64,000 nucleotides of DNA from Bacteroidota bacterium (GTDB taxonomy: Bacteria > Bacteroidota > Bacteroidia > NS11-12g > UBA955), in assembly GCA_027488835.1 (NCBI GenBank), contig JAIYAW010000009.1, forward strand, positions 186,001 to 250,000. The letters are read 5' to 3'. Each line of letters starts with the position of its first letter. Positions within the stretch are counted from its first letter, which is position 1. Both the position numbers and the translations under genes were made by a program. Shown piece after piece: positions 36,423 through 46,446 of the stretch. Under the pieces are notes generated by a model. The model saw only the letters and a list, made by a program, of their open reading frames with translations. It had not been told where the DNA came from and ran no database searches.

Positions 36423-37501
36423 TGCTTTATTTTGAAAGAAGTTGCAATACTTGACATTTTGGACGCGGATACATTATAAAACGTTTTTCCTCCGCAAAAC
36501 CAATCAATGGCTATTGTTTGACCTGATTTATTCTGATAAAAATACCTACCAAATGGACCGCGTCTGTAGGTCCCTAATTCGGTGTACCAACCTAAAAACC
36601 GATGATAGTTTTGTTTGTTTGAATTGGTATAAATATTCAAATCTAATGTTGGATTATATGCCCCGCTTTCACTGACAGAAATTTGGGTACCTTCGTCGTT
36701 GTGAATGTATTGATGGGTAAATTGATTTCTGTTTTCAATCAATTCGGAAAGTTTACTGTAATTGATTGGTTTGCTGAAAATATTAATCATGATAGATTCA
36801 AAACCATTTTCTTTATCAATATTTGTAATCCAAACAAACTGTGAATCTGATTGAACAATTCTAAAGTTATTCGGAATGTCAATACTGAATCCATAATTTA
36901 ACATCAATAAATCCTCTAAACTATCTGAATATTGTCGTTGTGAAATATTAGATTTTGGAAAATATCCCTCAACACCTGATAGTCCTAAATCAAGATTTAT
37001 TTGGAAGAGTGCTTTTTCAAGTTTTGCAAAATTCTCTTTTAGCCAAGCATCCATTTCCATGTCTATATCAATTACCAAAACTTTTTGCCCATTGCCCCAA
37101 ACGTTTTCAAACAATTTTCCATTAAAGTCATTTTTAAAGGAAACTTCATTTTTTGAGGGAATTTGACCGCTATTGCCAATTGTTACGTCGTGATTGAGGA
37201 ATACCAAAATTCTTTCATTTTGATTGACTTTTTCATCGGTTTTAAGGGCAGTAACAAAATAGTTCAAACAAGATTCGTAACGATCATCAACTGGCAAGTG
37301 TTTGTCTTTTGAGGCATTTTGCTCAATGAAAGAACCAACTATTGATTCATCTTCTTCCGAAGTGTAAAGAGATATATTCCCAGATTTAGCCTGGATAAAG
37401 TTATTAGAATTGGTAATCTGTTCTGATTGATTACAAGAAATAAAACAAGTACCAACAAGAAGAGTCAAGAAAGATAGGGTAGAATATTTAAAAATATTCA
37501 T
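36419..37501 (-). CDS. DUF4837-like lipoprotein
   Basis: Lipid-anchored envelope protein. Signal with lipobox FISC gives Cys at about residue 23. Segments GNGQKVLVIDIDMEMDAW, SIDIPNNFRIV and GWYTELGTYRRGPFGRYF recall the Bacteroidota family DUF4837; the match is from memory and moderate. It is 5 nt after the lytic transglycosylase gene and overlaps purN by 4 bp, so it is in the operon. Function unknown. Confidence 0.65.
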   Translation of the reverse strand: MNIFKYSTLSFLTLLVGTCFISCNQSEQITNSNNFIQAKSGNISLYTSEEDESIVGSFIEQNASKDKHLPVDDRYESCLNYFVTALKTDEKVNQNERILVFLNHDVTIGNSGQIPSKNEVSFKNDFNGKLFENVWGNGQKVLVIDIDMEMDAWLKENFAKLEKALFQINLDLGLSGVEGYFPKSNISQRQYSDSLEDLLMLNYGFSIDIPNNFRIVQSDSQFVWITNIDKENGFESIMINIFSKPINYSKLSELIENRNQFTHQYIHNDEGTQISVSESGAYNPTLDLNIYTNSNKQNYHRFLGWYTELGTYRRGPFGRYFYQNKSGQTIAIDWFCGGKTFYNVSASKMSSIATSFKIKQ

Positions 37502-37506
37502 AAGAT

Positions 37507-38799
37507 TTATCTGTAGTTTCTTTTGTGTCGGCCTCGAGATCTGTGTTTCTTCTGCTTCGAAAGCTTAATTTTAGTTCCAACAGCAATTTTGGAAGAACTT
37601 AAATTATTCATTGCTTTCAATTCTGCAACAGTCAAACCATTTGACTTAGCAATTGAATGTAGCGTTTGTCCTTTTTGAACGGTTAAGGTAAAAGACTTTT
37701 TACTCGATTTAAGTGCTTTTTTCCCGGTTTTGCTTTGACGAATGTATCTACTCGATGTTCGATAATTAGCATAGTAATTATATGGAGATCCGGCAACAGC
37801 AAACTCAGTAGCACTATCTATATTTTCTACAAAACTCATACTTGCCTCATATGGCATAAGTACAGTATTATTGGTGGCAACGCCTGTGTTTTGAGTTAGT
37901 AATTCTCGATTGGCATGGATGATTTCTTCGTGACTATGTCCAATATATGTACAAACTTTTCCTAAGTGAAGGGTAGTGTCGATTTTGGTTGGAACTAAAA
38001 TTGCGCTTGAATTGTTGTGGTTGGCGTTATAAGCGTGTTCGGTGAAGTTTAACACATAAGCCATTGCAATAAATTTTGGCACGTAATTTTGAGTTTCTTT
38101 CGGCAAGTAGGGCAATATTTGCCAATATGTTTTCTTACCGCCACCGGCTCTTTTTATTGCTTTGTTCACATTACCAGGTCCACAGTTGTAAGAAGCGATA
38201 CTCATTAACCAATCATCAAAAAGAAAGTATGAGTTTTTGAAATATTCACTTGCTTTTTGCGTGCTTGTTAAAATGCTCTTTCGTTCATCTAAGTTGTAAT
38301 TGATTTTCATACCCATTGATTTGCCGGTATAGGGCATGAATTGCCATAAACCTGTGGCGCCGCACCAAGATACTGCATTGGGATTCAAATTTGATTCAAT
38401 TACTGAAACGTATTTCAATTCTACAGGTAGAGAATTTCTATCTAAAATTTCTTCAAAAATGGGAAAATACAAATTCATTCTTTGATGTATCATATTGTAA
38501 TATGATTCACCAAAACCCAATAGATACTTAATTTGACGTTCTACCAAGTAGTGAAAATCCATGGGAATGGTAGTTCCCATCATTTTAACGTCTTCCTCAA
38601 ATTTTGTTTTTGTGATATAGTTTGTTGGAATGGCTTTAACTGGATTATGGCTAGGAATTGAGCTCAATAATTCAAATGTTAAACTATCGATCCTACCAAT
38701 GCTATTTGAAGCAGCTATAGGCATTATTGGAGCTTGTCCATTTGCAATACCTACTGTCAAGGCCATTACACAAAATTTTATTGCATTTTTTAAAATCAT
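37507..38799 (-). CDS. Lytic murein transglycosylase with C-terminal LysM (MltD-like)
   Basis: Cleaves peptidoglycan glycan strands. Signal peptide at ATG 38799 (MILKNAIKFCVMALTVGIANG); ten further in-frame codons upstream are rejected. SLT domain about 95-270: catalytic Glu in SVIESNLNPNA, GATGLWQFMPYTGKSMG, SIASYNCGPGNVNKAI. One LysM at the C-terminus (TVQKGQTLHSIAKSNG, then IAVGTKIKL) and a basic tail. First gene of the four-gene operon and divergent from ald. Confidence 0.93.
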   Translation of the reverse strand: MILKNAIKFCVMALTVGIANGQAPIMPIAASNSIGRIDSLTFELLSSIPSHNPVKAIPTNYITKTKFEEDVKMMGTTIPMDFHYLVERQIKYLLGFGESYYNMIHQRMNLYFPIFEEILDRNSLPVELKYVSVIESNLNPNAVSWCGATGLWQFMPYTGKSMGMKINYNLDERKSILTSTQKASEYFKNSYFLFDDWLMSIASYNCGPGNVNKAIKRAGGGKKTYWQILPYLPKETQNYVPKFIAMAYVLNFTEHAYNANHNNSSAILVPTKIDTTLHLGKVCTYIGHSHEEIIHANRELLTQNTGVATNNTVLMPYEASMSFVENIDSATEFAVAGSPYNYYANYRTSSRYIRQSKTGKKALKSSKKSFTLTVQKGQTLHSIAKSNGLTVAELKAMNNLSSSKIAVGTKIKLSKQKKHRSRGRHKRNYR

Positions 38800-38889
38800 C
38801 TCTTCTTTAATGTTCCAATTGTGGCACAATTTACGATTAATTTTCGAAAACTCAATGAAATCAACGCTCTAACTATGTTTAATTTATGT

Positions 38890-38897
38890 TATATTTG
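38890..38897 (+). promoter_or_regulatory. -7 box of ald promoter (TATATTTG)
   Basis: TATATTTG, 76 nt before the ald ATG, giving this gene a much longer leader than its neighbours. No TTG at -33. Confidence 0.5.
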
Positions 38898-38973
38898 TGG
38901 AAAACTAGGTCGGAATTTTTGTGTTTTTATAATTTCTGACAATTAATTCATACATAAAATTAAAAAATTAGTT

Positions 38974-40188
38974 ATGCCTAACCAAATGTTCGAAAATCTT
39001 CAGAAAACATTGCCTGAAACTCAAACAAAATCCATTTCAACTTTTTTAAATGACCACTCCGTTTCAATAGGAATTCCTAAGGAATCTACTTTTCAAGAAA
39101 ATCGAGTTCCATTAACACCGGCTGCAGTGAAGTTTTTGAGTGAAAATGGTCATAGAATTATTTTGGAAACTGGTGCGGGCAGAAATGCTAATTTTTCAGA
39201 TCATCAATTTAGTGAAGCAGGTGCGGAAATCACTTCTGATATTACCAAAGTTTTTGGTTGCGATTCAATTTTGAAAATTGATCCTCCTACTTCCAAAGAA
39301 ATAGATCTGATGAAACAAGGTCAATTGCTTATATCCGCATTGCAAATTAATCAGCTTGATGCAGTGTTGCTAAAGAAATTGATGGATAAGAAAATCAATG
39401 CAATGGCGTATGAGTTTTTACAAGATGATTCAGGCGCTCTTCCAATTATTCGTGCAATGAGCGAAATTGCTGGAACAGCTTCCATTTTAATTGCTGCAGA
39501 ATATCTCAATAATACCCACGTTGGAAAAGGTGAACTTTTGGGAGGTTTCGCTGGTGTCCCACCAACACAAGTAGTTGTAATAGGTGCCGGCGCTGTAGGA
39601 GAGTTTGCCACCAAAGCAGCTCTAGGTTTAGGTGCCAATGTAAAAATTTTCGATAATAACATGTATCGATTGAGAAGAATCCAAAAGTCATTTGGTTTTC
39701 ATTTGTATACCAGTACCATTCAACCCATTGTTTTAAGGTCGGCACTTGAAAGAGCTGACGTAGTTATCGGTGCACTTGCCGGAAATACTGCAAGATGTCC
39801 TGTTGTCGTTTCTGAAGACATGGTCATGAATATGCGTCCCAACAGTGTGCTCATTGATGTTGCCATAGACCGTGGTGGTAATTTTGAAACATCAGAATTA
39901 ACCAACCACGAGAAGCCAATTTTCAAAAAGCACGAAGTAATTCATTATTGCGTTCCAAACATTGCATCGAGGGTGAGTAGAACAGCAAGTTATGCTTTGA
40001 GTAATGTATTTACACCCATGTTAGATGAAATGGCTCAAGCAGGAGGATTTGCTGATTTTCTGAGGATGAAACCAGGTATTAGGAAAGGTACCTATTTGTA
40101 CCGCGGTAGCTTGACAAATAAAAGCCTTGCCGATAAATTTGGAATCAAATACCAAGACATGGATTTGATGATTGGTATGTTTATGTGA
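38974..40188 (+). CDS. ald: Alanine dehydrogenase
   Basis: NAD-dependent alanine/pyruvate interconversion. GIPKESTFQENRVPLTP with the substrate Arg, ETGAG, AMAYEFLQDD, the nucleotide loop VIGAGAVGEFA, and VLIDVAIDRGGNFETSE are present, with HYCVPNIASRVSRTAS near the end. A 30-residue N-terminal extension precedes the usual start; the frame and ATG fit it. 404 aa is slightly longer than typical. Single gene. Confidence 0.92.
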   Translation: MPNQMFENLQKTLPETQTKSISTFLNDHSVSIGIPKESTFQENRVPLTPAAVKFLSENGHRIILETGAGRNANFSDHQFSEAGAEITSDITKVFGCDSILKIDPPTSKEIDLMKQGQLLISALQINQLDAVLLKKLMDKKINAMAYEFLQDDSGALPIIRAMSEIAGTASILIAAEYLNNTHVGKGELLGGFAGVPPTQVVVIGAGAVGEFATKAALGLGANVKIFDNNMYRLRRIQKSFGFHLYTSTIQPIVLRSALERADVVIGALAGNTARCPVVVSEDMVMNMRPNSVLIDVAIDRGGNFETSELTNHEKPIFKKHEVIHYCVPNIASRVSRTASYALSNVFTPMLDEMAQAGGFADFLRMKPGIRKGTYLYRGSLTNKSLADKFGIKYQDMDLMIGMFM

Positions 40189-40190
40189 GA

Positions 40191-41264
40191 TTAAATCTCA
40201 ATAAATTTGCAATCAATGCCATGAGGCAGGAAATGGCTTTTTACCCTGTCAGCATTCGTGTCGGAAACAAAAATTTGCCCAAACCTGTCTGAACATACCA
40301 TTTTCATGAGTTCATTGGAACGCGACTCATCTATTTTTTCAAAAATATCATCCAATAACAACAAAGGATTATTACCCGTTTTGGATTTTAAATATTCGTA
40401 TTGTGCAATTTTGAGGGAAATAACGAATGTTTTTATTTGTCCTTGAGAACCAAATTTTCGAATAGGAATTTCATTGATTAAAAACTCCAAATCATCTTTG
40501 TGAATGCCATCTGTTGTTCTCTGGGCACCAATGTCATTTCTTAAGTTTTGTTGTAGCAAAACATCAATGTCAATTTCTTCTAATCTGCTTTTATACTTAA
40601 TATTGCAATTTTCCGATGAACAACTAATTTCCTGGTAGGCTTGATTGAAAAATGGAATAAACTCTTCTAAAAAATGTTTACGGGTTTGATAAATTGCCCG
40701 GCTGATTGGGATGAGTTTAAAATTATAACTATCCAGCAAAACTTCATCGATATAATGATTTTGATTGGTTTTTAAAAAGCTATTTCGCTGTTCAATCACT
40801 TTTCTGTACTCAACCAAATTTTTTAAATAAATGTTATCGAGTTGGCTAATCGTAAAGTCTAAGAATTTTCGGCGTTCCTCACTTCCCTCATAAATCAATG
40901 AAATATCATTCGGAGTAATAAATACCGTTTGAATGCTTCCAATGTGATCTATGATTCGTTTGAAAACTTTGCCGTTTTTTTTGATTGTTTTTTTTGTGTC
41001 TTTCCCAAAATTGATGATTAAATCAAATGGATTTATTTCTTCAAACTTCCCCGAAACAGTAAAGAAATCTTTGTCGAATTGAATGATTTGTTGATCAATG
41101 CTATTATAGTAGCTTTTTGCATTGGCTAACATATAAATTGCATCCAAAACATTGGTTTTTCCAGCGCCATTATTCCCCGTAATTGCATTGATTTTGTCAG
41201 AAAAAACAAATCGCGCACTTTCGTGATTTTTGAAATTAAATAATTGAAGCTCTTTTAAAAACAC
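40191..41264 (-). CDS. recF: DNA replication and repair protein RecF
   Basis: SMC-like ATPase that loads recombination factors at gaps. Walker A GNNGAGKTNVLDAIY (about 30-44), signature-like GSQGQIKTFVISLKIAQ, Walker B LLLLDDIFEKID. 357 aa is normal. The start is GTG (41264, MFLKELQLFNFKNH); the nearby ATG is out of frame. A TAATTTTG box lies 4 nt upstream. It converges with ald, stops 2 nt apart. Confidence 0.95.
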   Translation of the reverse strand: MFLKELQLFNFKNHESARFVFSDKINAITGNNGAGKTNVLDAIYMLANAKSYYNSIDQQIIQFDKDFFTVSGKFEEINPFDLIINFGKDTKKTIKKNGKVFKRIIDHIGSIQTVFITPNDISLIYEGSEERRKFLDFTISQLDNIYLKNLVEYRKVIEQRNSFLKTNQNHYIDEVLLDSYNFKLIPISRAIYQTRKHFLEEFIPFFNQAYQEISCSSENCNIKYKSRLEEIDIDVLLQQNLRNDIGAQRTTDGIHKDDLEFLINEIPIRKFGSQGQIKTFVISLKIAQYEYLKSKTGNNPLLLLDDIFEKIDESRSNELMKMVCSDRFGQIFVSDTNADRVKSHFLPHGIDCKFIEI

Positions 41265-41268
41265 ATCA

Positions 41269-41276
41269 CAAAATTA
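41269..41276 (-). promoter_or_regulatory. -7 box of recF promoter (TAATTTTG), leaderless arrangement
   Basis: Minus-strand TAATTTTG, then TGAT, then the GTG start of recF. Same spacing (4 nt) as in rpe. Confidence 0.5.
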
Positions 41277-41382
41277 AATGGAAAAGTGCGTCAGTTTAAA
41301 ACAACAAATCCACAACCATAAAAAAATAGTTGAATTTACGATTAATCATTGCTGACTAGAAATAATGTAGTAAAATTGTACC

Positions 41383-41889
41383 GTGAAAAAAATAGTTTTA
41401 TTCGCTCTTTTTGCTTGTATGCTTGGTACATATTCTTGCAACCATATTGACCCATTAGCTGCAAAACCTTATAAATTTCCTGAACACGATTTAGATAGTT
41501 TGGTTGACATTGATCAAGCATTGGTAAATATTGTTAAAATGCAAGGTGGAAAAGTACAAGAAAAGAAATTCTTCCTGGCGGATACCGTTTGTTATGATTT
41601 GCAATACAACAAGTTTGGTGAATTAATTTCAGTTTATAAGTTTAATGGTAAAGGAATTGAATTGTGGCAGGAAAATTATTATCCCAACGGACAAAGAATG
41701 TCACACTTTGAAAAAGGTTCGGATCTAAAAACAGGTGAGTCTTATTTCAATGGATTTTATGAAGCTTATTACGAATTTGGCGAGATTAAAGAACACGGAG
41801 TTTACAAGAATAATGAACTATTGTGGATGGTTCCTTTTACAAAAGATAGGATATCCGGTGACACAATTCTATATGAAATTAAGCGATAA
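41383..41889 (+). CDS. Small lipoprotein with MORN-like repeat
   Basis: GTG start gives a lipoprotein signal with lipobox TYSC (Cys about residue 19). The mature part holds a MORN_2-like stretch (YYPNGQRMSHFEKGS, then GEIKEHGVYKNNE), seen in toxin-antitoxin-like YwqK proteins and many Bacteroidota lipoproteins. Function unknown. An imperfect -7 box (TAAAATTG) lies at about 41371. Single gene between recF and dnaE. Confidence 0.72.
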   Translation: MKKIVLFALFACMLGTYSCNHIDPLAAKPYKFPEHDLDSLVDIDQALVNIVKMQGGKVQEKKFFLADTVCYDLQYNKFGELISVYKFNGKGIELWQENYYPNGQRMSHFEKGSDLKTGESYFNGFYEAYYEFGEIKEHGVYKNNELLWMVPFTKDRISGDTILYEIKR

Positions 41890-41981
41890 TTAATTGCATT
41901 TTTTGCAAATAATTAGTTCTCCAAAATTGTCCACATCTATCATTTTTGAGTTGCGAAAATTGTATTTTCGATAACTATTTT

Positions 41982-44900
41982 ATGCCTACATTTTCACACT
42001 TACATGTTCACACTCAATATTCGTTGCTTGATGGTGCAGCGGATATTAAAAAGTTAATGAAAAAAGCAAAATCCGACGGAATGCCAGCCGTTGCAATTAC
42101 CGATCATGGCAACATGTTCGGTGCTTTTGAATTTTATCAAGCCGCAAAATCTGAAGGCATTTTGCCTGTTATTGGGTGTGAATTTTATTTGGTTGAAGAT
42201 CGTTTTCAAAAGACATTTGGACAAGGCAAAAAAGATAAGCGTTACCATCAATTGCTTCTCGCCAAAAACCAGAAAGGTTATGAGAATTTGGCAAAACTTT
42301 GCTCATTGGGTTATTTGGAGGGATACTATAGCAAATATCCGAGAATTGATAAGTCACTAATTCGACAATATTCCGAAGGATTAATTTGCACTTCCTGCTG
42401 TATCGGTGCAGAGATCCCTCAAGCCATATTATTTAAATCTGAGGAAGAAGCAGAAAAACTATTTGTGGAATGGCATGAATTATTTGGCGATGATTTTTAT
42501 GTAGAATTACAACGCCATAACCTTAAAAATATTGACAACACCGGGATATCTCAAGAAGATATAAATCAAGTGTTGATTCGATTTGCGAAAAAATACAATG
42601 TGTCAATAATTGCCACCAACGATTCTCACTATATTGATGAATCAGATGCCAATGCCCATGATATTTTGTTGTGTATCAATACCTCCGAATTTCAATCTAC
42701 CCCGAAAGCAACCAATGAAGAAAGCGGAAAAGGATATCGATTTGGTTTCCCAAATGAACAATTTTTCTTTAAAACACAAGCCGAAATGGCGGAGTTGTTC
42801 AAAGACATTCCTGAAGCACTCGATAACACCAATAAGTTAATCGATTCAATTGTCCCTCCCCAATTGGCTAGAGATATTGTATTGCCCCATTATGTAATTC
42901 CCGATGGATTTCAGTCGCAAAATGATTATATCACACACCTAGCTGTTGAGGGATGTAAGAAGCGTTATGGTGGTTCCATTCCTGGTAATGTTGAAGAAAG
43001 ACTGAATTTTGAATTAAATACCATTCGTCAATCTGGTTTTGCTGGTTACTTCCTTATTGTTCAAGATTTTACAACTGCTGCCAGAGATATGGGTGTTTGG
43101 GTTGGCCCAGGAAGGGGTTCTGCCGCCGGAAGTTTGGTGGCCTATAGTTTAGGGATTACAAATGTTGATCCTGTTAAATACGACCTGCTTTTTGAACGTT
43201 TTTTGAATCCAGAAAGGGTGAGTATGCCCGACGTCGATATTGATTTCGACGATATGGGGAGAGACAGGGTCATTGAATATGTTGCCAAAAAATATGGAGA
43301 ACGCCGTATTGCTCAAATTGTCACCTATGGTACAATGGCTGCAAAAAGTGCCATTCGAGACGTTGGGAGGGTGTTGCAATATCCTTTGCCACAAACAGAT
43401 AGGTTGGCTAAATTAGTTCCAGGTAACCTCAATTTTAAAACCATGTTGCATGGCGATTTGGTGGAATTGGCAAAAGATGATTCTAAGAACTTAAAAGTTG
43501 AAGAACTAGATAACATCAAAGAGTTACAACGAATTTATAAAAGCAACGAACCGGCCGCTCAAGTATTGAGAGATGCCGAAAAGTTAGAGGGTTCGGTAAG
43601 AAATACAGGAGTTCATGCTTGTGGAATTATCATTGCTCCAAGAGATATTGATGAAGTAGTACCGGTAGCAAAAAGCAAAGATTCTCAATGGATGCAAGTT
43701 CAATATGATGTAAATCAAATTGAAAAAGCTGGTTTATTGAAAATGGACTTTTTGGGATTGAGTACTTTGTCAATTATGAAAGATGCCATCAATCTTATTA
43801 AAGAAACAGCTGGCGTTATCATTGATTTAGATTCAATACCATTAGATGATCTCAAAACATATGAAATGTTTCAAAGGGGTGAAACCAATGGTGTGTTCCA
43901 GTTTGAAAGTCCTGGTATGCAAAAACACATGCGCGATTTAAAGCCAACCCAGTTTGGTGATTTAATTGCAATGAACGCATTGTATCGTCCAGGACCTATG
44001 AAATACATCCCTGAATTTATTGATCGAAAACATGGCAGAAAACCCGTTGAATACGATTTGGCTGAAATGGAAGATTACCTCAAAGAAACATATGGAATTA
44101 CAGTTTATCAGGAGCAGGTAATGTTATTGAGTCAGAAATTGGCAGGGTTTTCTAAAGGTAAAGCCGACGTATTGAGAAAGGCGATGGGTAAGAAAGATAA
44201 AAAACTCATTGACGATTTAAAGGCTGATTTTATGTCTGGAGCCAAAGAAAAAGGTTTTGCAGATAAAGTTTTAGAAAAAATTTATAGTGATTGGGAAGAA
44301 TTTGCTCAGTATGCCTTTAATAAATCACATTCAACTTGCTACGCAGTTATTGCATTTCAAACTGCCTATTTAAAAGCAAACTATTCAGCGCAATATATGG
44401 CTGCCGTTCTAAAAAGCAATATGGGTGATATTAAAAAAATCACTTTCTATATGGAAGAATGCCAACGAATGGGAATCAAAGTTTTGGGTCCTGACTTAAA
44501 CGAAAGTAAATCTGCCTTCACTGTAACCAAAAGCAATGAAATTAGATTTGGTTTAAATGCCGTGAAAGGAGTTGGTGAAGGTGCAGTATTAGAAATTTTG
44601 CAAGACAGGGAAAAGAATGGTCCCTATACAAGTATTTTCGATTTAACGTCAAGGGTGAATTTGCGTGCGGTTAACAAAAGAAATTTGGAATGTATGGCCA
44701 AATCTGGTGTTTTTGATTTTGATACACGATATCACAGGGCACAATATGTATTAGAAGATAACGAAGGCCGAATAGGAATTGAATTGGCGATTAAACAAGG
44801 TCAAAAAATCCAATCAGATAAAATTAGTGGTCAAACATCATTGTTTGGCGCTGGCCTTGACACAACGGTTCCTCAAGAACCTCGTTTGCCTCATGTAGAA

Positions 44901-45569
44901 CCTTTCTCTTTGCACCAAGAACTAAAAGAAGAAGAAGAATTGGTTGGGGTATTTTTGAGTAAACATCCTTTGGATGATATGAAATTTTTATATCAAATGG
45001 TTTCTAAAACCAAAGTGAAAGAACTTGCACACGCAATTGATAACAATGAAAGGTCTGAATTCAGAATTATGGGTATCATCACAAATGCCAGAGAGGTTAT
45101 TTCACAAAAAGGAAATCCTTACGGCCGTTTTGCAATTCTTGATTATTCTGGAAACATTGAATTAAACGTTTTTTCAAAGACGTATATCAATAACAAAAAC
45201 TTGTTGTCTAAAGATTATATCGTTGTGATTCATGGCACTACAGAGCCAAATCCCGATAGAAGCGATGCCAAAGTGAATATTATATCAATTTCACTTGCAT
45301 CAGACATTGATGAGAAAAAACTTGTGAAAACATTGAAAATAGACATGACACCAATAGAAGTAGACGGCGGCAAATATCAGGTTATTCAACATATTGTTGA
45401 ACAATATCCGGGCAACTGTTCTGTACTTTTTAATTTTTCCGACATAGAAGAACAAATGAGTGTTTCATTAATTTCTAAGTATGGTATTCAATTCGGAATT
45501 GACGTTGAAACCATGCTGAAAGATTTAGATATTGATTATACCCCAATTTTAGATGAGCGTTGGCAGTAA
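41982..45569 (+). CDS. dnaE: DNA polymerase III alpha subunit
   Basis: Replicative polymerase. PHP domain from the start (FSHLHVHTQYSLLDGA, ITDHGNMFGAFEF). Polymerase palm with GPGRGSAAGSLVAY and the catalytic MPDVDIDFDD, then the fingers, a helix-hairpin-helix, and a C-terminal OB fold (about 990-1080). ATG 41982 is chosen; a 12-codon upstream extension precedes the conserved start. The frame is complete at about 1195 aa. The glycosyltransferase gene starts one base after its stop. Confidence 0.97.
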   Translation: MPTFSHLHVHTQYSLLDGAADIKKLMKKAKSDGMPAVAITDHGNMFGAFEFYQAAKSEGILPVIGCEFYLVEDRFQKTFGQGKKDKRYHQLLLAKNQKGYENLAKLCSLGYLEGYYSKYPRIDKSLIRQYSEGLICTSCCIGAEIPQAILFKSEEEAEKLFVEWHELFGDDFYVELQRHNLKNIDNTGISQEDINQVLIRFAKKYNVSIIATNDSHYIDESDANAHDILLCINTSEFQSTPKATNEESGKGYRFGFPNEQFFFKTQAEMAELFKDIPEALDNTNKLIDSIVPPQLARDIVLPHYVIPDGFQSQNDYITHLAVEGCKKRYGGSIPGNVEERLNFELNTIRQSGFAGYFLIVQDFTTAARDMGVWVGPGRGSAAGSLVAYSLGITNVDPVKYDLLFERFLNPERVSMPDVDIDFDDMGRDRVIEYVAKKYGERRIAQIVTYGTMAAKSAIRDVGRVLQYPLPQTDRLAKLVPGNLNFKTMLHGDLVELAKDDSKNLKVEELDNIKELQRIYKSNEPAAQVLRDAEKLEGSVRNTGVHACGIIIAPRDIDEVVPVAKSKDSQWMQVQYDVNQIEKAGLLKMDFLGLSTLSIMKDAINLIKETAGVIIDLDSIPLDDLKTYEMFQRGETNGVFQFESPGMQKHMRDLKPTQFGDLIAMNALYRPGPMKYIPEFIDRKHGRKPVEYDLAEMEDYLKETYGITVYQEQVMLLSQKLAGFSKGKADVLRKAMGKKDKKLIDDLKADFMSGAKEKGFADKVLEKIYSDWEEFAQYAFNKSHSTCYAVIAFQTAYLKANYSAQYMAAVLKSNMGDIKKITFYMEECQRMGIKVLGPDLNESKSAFTVTKSNEIRFGLNAVKGVGEGAVLEILQDREKNGPYTSIFDLTSRVNLRAVNKRNLECMAKSGVFDFDTRYHRAQYVLEDNEGRIGIELAIKQGQKIQSDKISGQTSLFGAGLDTTVPQEPRLPHVEPFSLHQELKEEEELVGVFLSKHPLDDMKFLYQMVSKTKVKELAHAIDNNERSEFRIMGIITNAREVISQKGNPYGRFAILDYSGNIELNVFSKTYINNKNLLSKDYIVVIHGTTEPNPDRSDAKVNIISISLASDIDEKKLVKTLKIDMTPIEVDGGKYQVIQHIVEQYPGNCSVLFNFSDIEEQMSVSLISKYGIQFGIDVETMLKDLDIDYTPILDERWQ

Positions 45570-45570
45570 T

Positions 45571-46446
45571 ATGAAAGTTTCAGGATTTGCAATTGCCCGA
45601 AATGTCGTTCAAGCCGATTATCCGCTGAAGGAAGCTATTTTTTCTATTTTGCCATTATGCGATGAAATTATCATTGCAGTTGGTAAAAGCCAAGACAATA
45701 CAAGGGAATATATTGAAAGTTTTAATATCCCTCAATTGCGAATCATTGATACGGTTTGGAATGACAATATCAGAGAAGGTGGGGCAGTGTTGGCAGATGA
45801 AACAAATAAAGCGTTAGCAGAAGTTGACATTAGTAGCGATTGGTTAATTTATATTCAAGCCGACGAGTGTATTCATGAAGATGATCTGCCTAAAATCAGA
45901 AAGGCAATGGAAGATAATTTAGATAATACACATGTAGATGGATTGTTATTCGATTATTTGCATTTTTATGGGTCTTATGATTTTTTGGGGGACTCAAGAC
46001 GTTGGTATAAAAATGAAATAAGAATTATTCGAAATAACTTAGGCATAAAAAGCTGGAAAGACGCACAAGGTTTCAGAAAGAAGGACGATACAAAAATAAC
46101 CGTTGCAAGTGCCAATGGACGTATTTTTCACTATGGTTGGGTGAAACATCCAAAGCACCAACAAATAAAGCAAATGCAGTTTCATCGCTTGTGGCACGAC
46201 GATGCTTACATGCAAAAAAATGTCAATATTTCAGATGAATTCGATTATTCTAGCATTGACTCATTAGTTCCATTTGAACAAAGCCATCCTACGGTGATGA
46301 AAAATAGGATTGACAATATCAGTTGGAAATTCGCAATTAATCCCCTTGCCAAGAACTTTGGAATAAAGGCGAAAATCCTTTATTGGATAGAAAAGAAATT
46401 TGGTTGGAGAGTAGGAGAATATAAAAATTATAAATTAGTAAAATAG
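45571..46446 (+). CDS. Family 2-like glycosyltransferase
   Basis: GT-A-type glycosyltransferase. MKVSGFAIARNVVQADYPLKEAI, CDEIIIAVGKSQDNT and the acidic motif QADECIHEDD (equivalent of DADE) are characteristic. The C-terminal half has HYGWVKHPKH and an amphipathic tail. Likely glycan or glycolipid assembly; acceptor unknown. ATG 45571 is one base after the dnaE stop; an earlier ATG inside dnaE (45553) adds six residues. Confidence 0.82.
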   Translation: MKVSGFAIARNVVQADYPLKEAIFSILPLCDEIIIAVGKSQDNTREYIESFNIPQLRIIDTVWNDNIREGGAVLADETNKALAEVDISSDWLIYIQADECIHEDDLPKIRKAMEDNLDNTHVDGLLFDYLHFYGSYDFLGDSRRWYKNEIRIIRNNLGIKSWKDAQGFRKKDDTKITVASANGRIFHYGWVKHPKHQQIKQMQFHRLWHDDAYMQKNVNISDEFDYSSIDSLVPFEQSHPTVMKNRIDNISWKFAINPLAKNFGIKAKILYWIEKKFGWRVGEYKNYKLVK